Assembly (NCBI GenBank): GCA_021850555.1 | Contig: JAJZLX010000740.1 | Location: 1-11,317 of the forward strand | Direction of reading: 5' to 3' | Length of the DNA: 11,317 bases | DNA from: Pseudomonadota bacterium | Lineage (GTDB): Bacteria; Pseudomonadota; Gammaproteobacteria; Steroidobacterales; Steroidobacteraceae | Part shown: piece after piece, positions 1-5,072 of the stretch | Position numbering within the stretch: the stretch's first letter is position 1 | Layout: every line of letters starts with the position of its first letter | Program-made: the position numbers and the translations under genes | Notes under the pieces: generated by a model | Told to the model about the DNA's origin: nothing | What the model saw: only the letters and a program-made list of their open reading frames with translations | Databases searched by the model: none

Positions 1-566
1 AACAGCGACAGCAGCGCACCTGAGCGGCGCAGTCCCATCGTGAGCGCAGCTCCGACCGCGCCGATGAGGCTCAGCGTCACCGTTCCGAGGCTGACCGAGG
101 CCAGGATGCCGGGCATCGCGGCTTCCGGTACACCGAGGGCCGCCCCGGCGATCGGCGCCATCAGCGCGAGCGGCAGGCCGGTGAGCAGCCAGTGCGCGGC
201 GGTCTTGGCCACCAGCAACCCGGTCAGTGCCCGACCCGAGAGTGCGAACTGCTCGAGCGTGCCGTCCTGGGCGTCGTCACGGAACAGAAATTCGAGCGCC
301 AACAGCGAGGACAGCAGAGCCGCCGCCCACACCACCCCGGGGGCGATGCGGCGCAGCTCGGCGAGGCTGGGGGTGACCGCCAGCGGAAAGAGCGTCGTCA
401 CGATGACGAAGAACGCCAGGGGCTGGATGAGTTGGCTCGCCTTGCGGAACGCGAGGCGAAGATCACGCTCGAGCATCAGGTGGGCCACGGCCAGTGCCGA
501 GGGCACCGCCCTGCGTTCGGGTGCCGCGGCCGGTAGCGCGGCGGACCATGCGGTGACCTCAGACAA
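1..566 (-). CDS. ccmB: Heme exporter protein CcmB (membrane subunit), 3' end outside window
   Basis: CcmB is the membrane subunit of the CcmAB(CD) ABC complex, which acts in heme handling for c-type cytochrome maturation (System I) in the inner membrane. The frame contains the family signatures ERDLRLAFRK near the N-terminus, FLFRDDAQDGTLEQ in the first cytoplasmic part, AKTAAHWLLTGLPL, and GLRRSGALLSL at the window edge. These align by eye with E. coli CcmB, of which roughly the last quarter is missing here. No ATG lies close to the expected start. A TTG at 566-564 has a well-placed GGAG (577-574, 7-nt spacer) and overlaps the ccmA stop, which fits translational coupling. GTG codons at 506 and 488 are alternatives that give a more usual N-terminus. 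Identity is secure; the start is not. Confidence 0.9.
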   Translation of the reverse strand, partial: MSEVTAWSAALPAAAPERRAVPSALAVAHLMLERDLRLAFRKASQLIQPLAFFVIVTTLFPLAVTPSLAELRRIAPGVVWAAALLSSLLALEFLFRDDAQDGTLEQFALSGRALTGLLVAKTAAHWLLTGLPLALMAPIAGAALGVPEAAMPGILASVSLGTVTLSLIGAVGAALTMGLRRSGALLSL

Positions 567-1188
567 CGCCGAGCTCCAGCGACCGCAGTGCCCGCTGCGA
601 CATCATCAGAGCATGATGTACGGCCGCCACGGCGAGCCCGCCGTCGGCGAGGTGCTCGTCGAGCAATGTTCCCACCAATCGCTGACCGTCCATATCGAGA
701 TTGGTCGTGGGCTCATCGAGGAGCCACAGCGGAACGTTCATGAGAAGCAGCCCCGCCAGCGCCACGCGCCGCTTTTGCCCGGCCGAAAGCGTATGCACCG
801 GCCGGTCGGCCCAGCGCTCCCCGCCCACCCGCTCGAGCTTCTGATCAAGTTCCGCGCGAGTCAACCGCCGCCGCACGCCAATCCAGTAGGTGAGATTCTC
901 CCGCGCTGTGAACTCCATTTTCAACGGCGGCTCGTGACCCAGATAAGCCATTTCCGCGTGGAAAGCCGGCAGATCCCGGCGCACGTCCTCGCCCCGCCAG
1001 TGGATGGCTCCAGCCTCCGGATAGGACAGGCCGCATATGGTCCGCAGCAGACTCGTCTTGCCCGCCCCGTTCGGCCCGGTCAATTGCAGGCACTCCCCGC
1101 CGGTGACCCTGAAACTCACGCCGCGCAGAACATGCCGCTCACCCCGCCACAGATGAATCTTCTCGCCCTCAAGCGTCGCTTCGGACAT
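559..1188 (-). CDS. ccmA: Cytochrome c maturation ABC transporter ATPase CcmA
   Basis: CcmA is the ATP-binding subunit that drives the CcmAB complex, which releases holo-CcmE during cytochrome c maturation. The 209-residue protein (about 205 is usual) has Walker A GPNGAGKT at residues 38-45, the CcmA-type signature LSAGQKRR at 134-141, Walker B WLLDEP at 155-160 and an H-loop His near 191. The frame stays open upstream to 1302, but the ATG at 1188 gives an N-terminus of normal length (MSEATLEG followed by the first beta strand), so I chose it. No strong Shine-Dalgarno precedes it. Its stop overlaps the proposed ccmB start, the usual ccmA-ccmB order. The gene is divergent from the tRNA-Leu gene. 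Nothing in the sequence suggests damage. Confidence 0.95.
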   Translation of the reverse strand: MSEATLEGEKIHLWRGERHVLRGVSFRVTGGECLQLTGPNGAGKTSLLRTICGLSYPEAGAIHWRGEDVRRDLPAFHAEMAYLGHEPPLKMEFTARENLTYWIGVRRRLTRAELDQKLERVGGERWADRPVHTLSAGQKRRVALAGLLLMNVPLWLLDEPTTNLDMDGQRLVGTLLDEHLADGGLAVAAVHHALMMSQRALRSLELGVV

Positions 1189-1346
1189 GCCGGTTGTCGG
1201 CCCGTGAAAGTCTCCAAGGGAGATAAGTCTCGCTAATTCCGCTGGATATCGCCATAGGGACAGCGCTACGGGAGGTACGTACCCCTGCGTATTGCTTCCC
1301 ATGGCGTTTTACGGCACGGCGGCCCGCTTCTTCGCGGCCCCTCAGG

Positions 1347-1352
1347 TAGAAT
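1347..1352 (+). promoter_or_regulatory. Probable -10 box of the tRNA-Leu promoter
   Basis: TAGAAT matches the sigma-70 -10 consensus at 5 of 6 positions and ends 14 nt before the first base of the mature tRNA. No convincing -35 box is visible at 16-18 nt upstream. The same hexamer in a similar context (CTCAG followed by TAGAAT) occurs upstream of alkB at 5049. Confidence 0.4.
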
Positions 1353-1401
1353 GGGACAACCTCCCTGCCCGGGTGGCGGAATAGGTAGACGCAAGGGACT
1401 T

Positions 1402-1651
1402 AACGAAATTGAGCACCCGGGGCGGAAACGCCCGGCGTGAATGGGGTCAAAGTCGGTGGAACAGCAGCACGTTGCGGTGCCTGCAATACCGAGCTAAGCC
1501 GCCGCCTCGGCGCGCGGAAAGTGTAGAGACTTGACGGCCCCTGCCTAAACCACGCGGTATACGCCGTGCGGCATGGTAAAGGTAAAGTCCAGACCCCAAA
1601 TGCGCCCGTTGTTCGCAGCGGCGCGCAGCGGCGAAAGCCGTAGCGGGTACG
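1402..1651 (+). ncRNA. Group I self-splicing intron (tRNA-Leu type) in the anticodon loop
   Basis: A 250-nt intron runs from AACG (1402) to a terminal G at 1651. Pairings that can be traced: P1, exon CUU with GAG (1411-1413), including the U-G wobble at the 5' splice site; a P2 hairpin GGGCG-GAAA-CGCCC (1420-1433); P3, GGGGTC (1443-1448) with GACGGCCCC (1533-1541, CGG bulged); P4, TCGGT (1453-1457) with ACCGA (1488-1492); P5, CAG/CTG, with P5a GCAC/GTGC (1467-1480); a GC-rich P6; P7, GACTT (1528-1532) with AAGTC (1585-1589); and a P9 hairpin CGGC-GAAA-GCCG (1629-1640). From memory of the Anabaena tRNA-Leu intron, P4, P7 and P3 carry different bases but keep pairing. No homing endonuclease gene is present. 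Subgroup IC3 is inferred from this resemblance. Confidence 0.92.
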
Positions 1652-1703
1652 AAAATCCCTCGGGGGCAACCCCATGCCGGTTCGAGTCCGGCCCCGGGCA
1701 CCA
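1652..1703 (+). other. Likely attachment site (3' exon of tRNA-Leu)
   Basis: P4-family integrases commonly recombine within the 3' half of a tRNA gene and lie just downstream of it. Here the integrase start codon is 177 bp past the CCA end. The 3' exon, including the T-arm, is therefore the likely attL/attB core. I found no second full copy of this sequence in the window, so the other end of the element was lost or lies outside. This is inferred from gene order, not from a visible repeat. Confidence 0.45.
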
Positions 1704-1711
1704 CTCAAGCG

Positions 1712-1728
1712 TCCGCAGCCATCCGCCA
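1712..1728 (+). repeat. 17-bp direct repeat, copy 1 (partner 3111-3127)
   Basis: TCCGCAGCCATCCGCCA recurs at 3111-3127 with one mismatch (TCCGCAGCAATCCGCCA). This copy lies 8 bp past the tRNA end; the partner lies just after the integrase stop. It may be an integrase arm-type site or part of a duplicated element end. Confidence 0.7.
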
Positions 1729-1781
1729 GCATCCTGACCGCTCGGAAAATCCCCTGAGAACCCGTACTTTCCGTGCGCGAG

Positions 1782-1803
1782 GATCCGTCACCGTCCGTTG
1801 ACA
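1782..1803 (+). repeat. 22-bp direct repeat, copy 1 (partner 3119-3140)
   Basis: The 22 bases match 3119-3140 at 20 positions, including an uninterrupted CACCGTCCGTTGACA at the end. The final TTGACA is a perfect -35 hexamer. In this copy no good -10 box follows at 17 nt; the downstream copy is part of the higBA promoter. Confidence 0.75.
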
Positions 1804-1804
1804 G

Positions 1805-1818
1805 CCGAGCATACTCGG
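1805..1818. promoter_or_regulatory. Inverted repeat upstream of the integrase gene
   Basis: CCGAG-CATA-CTCGG is a perfect 5-bp inverted repeat with a 4-nt centre. It starts one base after the TTGACA that ends the repeat at 1782-1803 and lies 63 bp before the integrase start. The position suits an operator or a recombinase-binding site, but nothing else identifies the factor. Confidence 0.35.
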
Positions 1819-1880
1819 GGGTACCGTGCGCTTCAAGTTCCCCAATGTGGGTCCTTGTTCGGGGTATCAGGGGATATCTG

Positions 1881-3098
1881 ATGAAGCTCACCGACACGAA
1901 GATCCGCACCGCCAAGCCGCGTGAGAGGCCCTACAAGCTGTTTGACGGCGGGGGGCTGTACCTTATGGTGTCCGCCCAGAAAGACGGCTCAGCGGGGCGC
2001 TACTGGCGCCTGAAGTACCGTGTGCATGGCAAGGAGAAGGTGCTGGCGATCGGGACCTACCCCGATATCAACCTGCGGGAAGCCCGGGAGGCCCGCGACG
2101 ATGCCAAGAAGCTCCTGGTTCGCGGCACTGACCCCTCGGAGAAAAAGCGCAGCAGCAAGGTCATTCAGGCCGACACGTTCAGACTCGTCGCCGAGGAGTG
2201 GCTGGGACTGCAAGCAAAGAAGCTCGCCGACGTGACGCTCGAGAAAGGCCGATGGATGCTCGAGGCGTTCATCTACCCTCGCCTGGGCGACAAGCTCATC
2301 AACGAGATCAAGGCGCCGGAATTGCTGGCGGCCCTGCGCGTCATCGAGGCCAAAGGCCGACACGAGACTGCGATGCGCACCAAGCAGCGCTGCGGGCAGA
2401 TCTTCCGGTACGCCATCGCGACGGGCCGAGCCGAGCGCGACATCACCGCCGACCTGCGCGGCGCGCTGGCTCCCGTACCGACGAAGAATCGAGCTGCGAT
2501 CACCGACCCGGTGCGCGTCGGTGAGCTGCTGCGCGCCATCGACGGCTACGCGGGCGAACCAGCGACCGCAGCGGCTCTGAAGCTCGCCCCCCTCACCTTC
2601 GTGCGTCCCGGCGAGCTCCGCGGTGCGGAGTGGCGTGAGTTCGACCTCGAGGGCGGCGAGTGGCGCATCCCGGGCGAGCGCATGAAGGTGGGCGACGCGC
2701 ACATCGTCCCCCTCTCCTCTCAGGCCGTTGGAATTCTCACCGGCCTGCAGGCGATCACCGGCAACGGCCGCTATCTGTTCCCGTCGCTGCGCTCGCGTGA
2801 GCGGCCGATGAGCGAGAACACCCTGAACGCTGCGCTGCGCCGGCTCGGGTACACCACAGACGAAATGACCGCGCACGGCTTCCGGGCAATGGCCTCGACG
2901 CTGCTCAACGAGCAGGGGGTCCCGCCCGATGTCATCGAGCTGCAGCTCGCGCGTGCGGAGCGGAACAAGGTCCGGGCCGCGTACAACCGGGCGCAGCGCC
3001 TGCCTGAGCGCCGCAAGATGATGCAGGCGTGGGCGGATTACCTCGACGGGCTGAAGGCCGGGGGCGCGAAGGTGACGCCGATCCGGCGCAAGGCATGA
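1881..3098 (+). CDS. P4-type tyrosine recombinase/integrase
   Basis: This is a site-specific recombinase expected to integrate and excise the element at the tRNA-Leu gene. The 405-residue protein has the P4 integrase layout. The N-terminal arm-binding domain holds KLFDGGGLYLMV and LAIGTYPDINLREAR (about residues 1-90). A core-binding domain covers about 100-210, followed by a C-terminal catalytic domain. Catalytic residues visible are R242 (in FVRPGEL), K269 (ERMKVGD), H332 and R335 (AHGFRAM) and nucleophile Y368 (RAAYNRA). The position that is normally His or Trp (usually LAH in this family) is R358 (LARAERN), an unusual change that may reduce activity. I chose the ATG at 1881 because MKLTDTKIR is the normal family start and AGGGG sits 7 nt upstream; the frame extends open to 1773. 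Direct repeats lie on both sides of the gene. Confidence 0.93.
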   Translation: MKLTDTKIRTAKPRERPYKLFDGGGLYLMVSAQKDGSAGRYWRLKYRVHGKEKVLAIGTYPDINLREAREARDDAKKLLVRGTDPSEKKRSSKVIQADTFRLVAEEWLGLQAKKLADVTLEKGRWMLEAFIYPRLGDKLINEIKAPELLAALRVIEAKGRHETAMRTKQRCGQIFRYAIATGRAERDITADLRGALAPVPTKNRAAITDPVRVGELLRAIDGYAGEPATAAALKLAPLTFVRPGELRGAEWREFDLEGGEWRIPGERMKVGDAHIVPLSSQAVGILTGLQAITGNGRYLFPSLRSRERPMSENTLNAALRRLGYTTDEMTAHGFRAMASTLLNEQGVPPDVIELQLARAERNKVRAAYNRAQRLPERRKMMQAWADYLDGLKAGGAKVTPIRRKA

Positions 3099-3110
3099 CG
3101 CGATTCACGA

Positions 3111-3127
3111 TCCGCAGCAATCCGCCA
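3111..3127 (+). repeat. 17-bp direct repeat, copy 2 (partner 1712-1728)
   Basis: TCCGCAGCAATCCGCCA differs from the copy at 1712-1728 at one base. It overlaps the second repeat type (3119-3140), so two separate upstream sequences are joined here in one block. The block lies between the integrase stop and higB. Confidence 0.7.
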
Positions 3128-3140
3128 CCGTCCGTTGACA
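3119..3140 (+). repeat. 22-bp direct repeat, copy 2 (partner 1782-1803)
   Basis: This copy matches 1782-1803 at 20 of 22 bases and ends with TTGACA, which serves as the -35 box of the higBA promoter. Together with its partner it brackets the integrase gene, with 1337 bp between copies. Confidence 0.75.
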
Positions 3141-3163
3141 TTCGTATAGCGCACCTATACACT
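3135..3163 (+). promoter_or_regulatory. higBA promoter, apparently giving a leaderless transcript
   Basis: A perfect -35 box TTGACA (3135-3140) is followed after 17 nt by TACACT (3158-3163), matching 4 of 6 bases of the -10 consensus. The expected transcription start, about 7 nt on, falls at or next to the GTG start codon of higB at 3171. No Shine-Dalgarno sequence precedes that codon. The toxin message would then be leaderless or almost so. Confidence 0.6.
3144..3160. promoter_or_regulatory. Probable HigA operator
   Basis: GTATAG-N5-CTATAC is a perfect 6-bp inverted repeat lying between the -35 and -10 boxes and overlapping the latter. HigA antitoxins bind such palindromes through their helix-turn-helix and repress their own operon. 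The assignment rests on position and symmetry. Confidence 0.6.
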
Positions 3164-3170
3164 GCTCACC

Positions 3171-3454
3171 GTGATCCGCTCGTTCCGCCATGCTGGACTT
3201 GAGGCGTTCTTCCGCTCCGGCTCCAAGGCAGGGATTCAGCCGAAGCATGCGAACCGGCTGCGCAAGCAGTTGGGTTCGCTGAACCGCGCGAGCGGCGCGA
3301 ACGGCATGGCCGTGCCGAGCTGGCACCTGCACCCGCTGCACGGGGACCTCAACTCAAGGGCCACTGGGCTGTCTGGGTGGATGAGAACTGGCGACTGACG
3401 TTCGCATTCGAGGCCAAGGATGCCGTCCTCGTCGATTACCGCGACTACCACTGA
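3171..3454 (+). pseudogene. higB: HigB-type (RelE superfamily) toxin, frameshifted by a 5-bp tandem duplication
   Basis: HigB toxins are ribosome-dependent mRNA interferases. The start MIRSFRHAGLEAFF, then SKAGIQPKHANRLRKQL and WHLHPLHGDL, is typical. After codon 60 the frame breaks at CTCAACTCAA (3348-3357), a tandem duplication of CTCAA. As it stands the product is 75 residues with an unrelated 15-residue tail. Removing one copy restores KGHWAVWVDENWRLTFAFEA through to a stop at 3452-3454, giving exactly 92 residues, the usual HigB length. The lost C-terminus carries the NWRLTF strand and terminal region conserved in the family, so the toxin is probably inactive. The start is GTG at 3171. 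The antitoxin gene follows 11 bp after the restored stop. Confidence 0.9.
3348..3357 (+). repeat. Tandem duplication CTCAA x2 inside higB
   Basis: CTCAA at 3348-3352 is repeated directly at 3353-3357. A single copy would read GAC-CTC-AAG-GGC (DLKG, as in HigB proteins) and restore the frame, so the duplication is the inactivating change. Confidence 0.9.
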
Positions 3455-3465
3455 GGAGGACCGCC

Positions 3466-3768
3466 ATGACCCAGATGTACAACCCCCCGCACCCCGGCGA
3501 AGTGCTGCGCGAGTGGCTTTCCGAGATCAGCGTCACTGAGGCAGCCAAGCGGCTGGGCGTGACGCGCGCGGCGCTGTCGCGCGTGCTCAATGGCGCGGCC
3601 GGCGTGAGCGCCGACATGGACTTGCGCCTGTCGAAGGCCCTCGGCACCACCCCCGGGCTCTGGTACGGCATGCAGGCCGATTACGACCTGTGGCATGCGC
3701 AGCGCCAGTTCAGGGCCAAGGTGCGCCGCATCACCACCCCGCCGGCAGAGACTGCCGACGCGGCCTGA
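3466..3768 (+). CDS. higA: HigA-type antitoxin, XRE-family DNA-binding protein
   Basis: HigA neutralises HigB and represses the operon by binding the promoter palindrome. The 100-residue protein begins with the family hallmark NPPHPGEVLREWL. It has a helix-turn-helix at about residues 22-45 (VTEAAKRLGVTRAALSRVLN) and then VSADMDLRLSKALGTTPGLWYGMQADYDLW, all typical of HigA/VapI antitoxins. GAGGAGG just upstream is a strong ribosome-binding site; it overlaps the end of higB, the usual toxin-first order. The frame is intact, in contrast to the broken toxin. It may still act as an autorepressor or protect against related toxins elsewhere in the genome, but that is inference. Confidence 0.93.
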   Translation: MTQMYNPPHPGEVLREWLSEISVTEAAKRLGVTRAALSRVLNGAAGVSADMDLRLSKALGTTPGLWYGMQADYDLWHAQRQFRAKVRRITTPPAETADAA

Positions 3769-4089
3769 TACGATCGGATGATGCAGGCAGCACCGCACTA
3801 CATCGATCTGCTCACGGACAGCGCCAACGGCGTGCCGATCGGGCGCGAGGCATAAGGCAATAGACTGGATGCGCCGCGGCTAGGGTAGCTCCCGAACGCC
3901 GGCCCCTTCACCGGCTCTGCGGCGCTCGGCAAAAATGATCCGGGTCTGCTCGTCAAGAAGAACCCGCTTGGGTGACGAGATATCGCGCACGATTGCGCGC
4001 GGGATGGGATGAGGCCAGCGGCGCGAGGGCGCCTGCGGGCGGGGCCGTCGAGACCGATGGGAGGCAGGCAGGTGGAGCTGTGGCGGCGC
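3769..4089. other. Gene-poor stretch between higA and the istB fragment
   Basis: No gene is recognisable in these 321 bases. A 25-codon plus-strand frame (3778-3855, starting MMQAAPHYIDLLTD) has no clear ribosome-binding site and no family resemblance. On the minus strand a 69-codon open stretch without its own start runs from just after the istB stop to a TAG at 3882-3880; its end (VLLDEQTRIIFAERRRAGEG) looks protein-like, but I do not recognise it. A GC-rich inverted repeat CGCGCA-CGAT-TGCGCG lies at 3984-3999. The stretch is most likely decayed mobile DNA. Confidence 0.5.
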
Positions 4090-4223
4090 TCAGCCGGTTT
4101 GTGACCGCAGGCACGGCCCGTCAATGAGCACGGTGTGGCAGCGCTCGCGCAACCGACTGAGCAAGCCTTGGTCAGGGCGGGATTGCCGAGGAAGTCCTGC
4201 CGGTACGGCAGGTTCGTGCTGGG
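4090..4223 (-). pseudogene. istB: IS21-family IstB ATPase, C-terminal fragment
   Basis: IstB is the helper ATPase of IS21-family transposition. Only the end of the gene remains. One frame reads STNLPYRQDFLGNPALTKA, and after a one-base deletion near 4165 the next frame reads LLSRLRERCHTVLIDGPCLR and then a TGA at 4092-4090. Joined, these match the usual IstB ending, as I remember it: TNLP, FLGN, then LLDRLRHRCHTVRIDGPSLR. About two residues also seem to be missing after PYRQ. The upstream part of istB, istA and the inverted terminal repeats are not visible. This is a dead remnant within the mobile-element debris. Confidence 0.6.
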
Positions 4224-4317
4224 GTAATTGCGTCCGCTGTGAGTCGCAATGTTTGTGAGTTCCTGGTTTGGACCGAGGCAGGTTCGGGTTATCCCCGGCG
4301 TTCGAAGGAGTGGCGCC

Positions 4318-4792
4318 ATGCTGTGGAATGGGAAGATTCGAAGCCTCAACCCCAGAGAGAAGGCGCACAGGGGCCTCTACCTGCTGGTGAACCCCAACGG
4401 ATCGCGCCGGTGGGGTTCAAGTACTACTTCGGCGGCAAGGAACGCCGGATCTCGCTCGGCGTCTACCCCGACGTGCCGCTGAATGGAGCGAGATCGATCT
4501 GCACGCCGCCGAGTGGCCCATCCCGGCAGAGCGCTTGAAGATGCGCGAGCGGCACATCGTCCCGCTGTCCCCGCAAGCCATCGCCCCGCTCCGGGAGTTT
4601 CGCGGCGTCACCCGCAAGAGCCGATATCCTTTCCCGTCCCTGCAAAGCCGCAACAGACCGATGTCCGTGAACACGGTATACGAATGGGGACCCATGAAGG
4701 CGGGCAAGATCCTCCACCGGCTCGTCTCCCCCGAGCAGGCCGGCCTGCTGCGCCGGGCAATCGCCAACTACCGCCGGCTCAGAAAGCGCTGA
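4318..4792 (+). pseudogene. Second P4-type integrase remnant, deleted and fused to an unrelated C-terminus
   Basis: The ATG at 4318 has a strong AAGGAG ribosome-binding site. The first 32 codons (KIRSLNPREKAHRGLYLLVNP) are the N-terminus of a P4-type integrase. A one-base loss near 4413 moves the continuation (KYYFGGKERRISLGVYPDVPL) to another frame. Near 4480 about 180 codons are missing, and the sequence resumes in the catalytic domain as EWSEIDLHAAEWPIPAERLK, HIVPLS and RNRPMSVNTV. At about 4678 the integrase match stops. The frame then continues as YEWGPMKAGKILHRLVSPEQ and AIANYRRLRKR to the TGA at 4790-4792. That tail recalls a short domain found in proteins near transposases (DUF6788-like, from memory). 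No catalytic Arg, His or Tyr remains. It is not a recent copy of the intact integrase. Confidence 0.8.
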
Positions 4793-4917
4793 CGTTCCCG
4801 GGAGACTCAAACCGAGCGTCTGATCGACGCGCAGACCGACCGCCAGCGGTGAGCCGACTCAGAACGGCCGCCGGGAATTTGGTCGGAAATGCCGTCTGGG
4901 ATGAGCTATGTATATGC

Positions 4918-4944
4918 GAATAATCATGTTCTTGCAGATTATTC
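4918..4944. repeat. Inverted repeat GAATAATC-N11-GATTATTC
   Basis: A perfect 8-bp inverted repeat with an 11-nt spacer lies in the only clearly AT-rich patch of the window (about 4905-4960), inside the 280-bp gap between the integrase remnant and alkB. The size and spacing resemble a dimeric regulator site or a recombinase core. It does not match a dif site. No gene is visible in the rest of this gap. Confidence 0.5.
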
Positions 4945-5048
4945 CTAAGTTATTACATGGACTCTCCCGAGCATCGGCATACCGCAGCCGTGGCGCTTGA
5001 CGGTCACGTCTCATCGGAGCGCGCGCCGGGACCGATCCTTCCTCAGCG

Positions 5049-5054
5049 TAGAAT
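5049..5054 (+). promoter_or_regulatory. Possible -10 box for alkB
   Basis: TAGAAT lies 18 nt before the first in-frame ATG of alkB, in nearly the same context as the tRNA-Leu -10 box. No good -35 box is seen, which could mean an activator-dependent promoter. No Ada-box assignment was possible by eye. Confidence 0.3.
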
Positions 5055-5072
5055 CCTGATCATGGTTCACCG

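Larger units (their letters stand above)
1367..1703 (+). tRNA. tRNA-Leu (anticodon UAA), interrupted by a group I intron
   Basis: Exon 1 is 1367-1401 and exon 2 is 1652-1703; the spliced RNA is 87 nt including an encoded CCA. The acceptor stem pairs GCCCGGG (1367-1373) with CCCGGGC (1693-1699), followed by A73 and CCA. The anticodon stem AGGGA/TCCCT forms only when the intron is removed, giving the loop CU-UAA-AA. The long variable arm (GGGG-loop-CCCC, 1662-1673) is typical of leucine tRNAs. The T arm is GCCGG-TTCGAGT-CCGGC (1676-1692). The intron follows U34, the first anticodon base, which is the insertion point known for cyanobacterial and plastid tRNA-Leu(UAA) introns. The gene reads leucine UUA codons and is also the probable attachment site of the downstream element. 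Confidence 0.93.

Noticed and set aside
40..1236. Long plus-strand open frame opposite ccmA and ccmB.
   Set aside because: It is an antisense shadow; both minus-strand genes carry unmistakable family motifs.
1274..1283. 10-bp palindrome GGTACGTACC upstream of ccmA.
   Set aside because: It is short, single-copy and not placed relative to a recognisable promoter; likely chance.
1400..1915. Minus-strand open frames across the intron and the region before the integrase.
   Set aside because: They lie antisense to a clear tRNA and group I intron and show no protein family features.
3778..3855. 25-codon frame downstream of higA.
   Set aside because: There is no clear ribosome-binding site, no known family and it is very short; noted only within the gene-poor stretch.
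4797..4820. Possible degenerate second attachment site: CCCGGG, ACTCAA and GCGTC occur in the same order as at the tRNA-Leu end (1693-1713).
   Set aside because: Spacing differs and only short blocks match; the T-arm sequence is absent. Too weak to call without comparison to relatives.
4997..5002. TTGACG as a -35 box for alkB.
   Set aside because: It is 46 bp from the TAGAAT at 5049, far outside workable promoter spacing.
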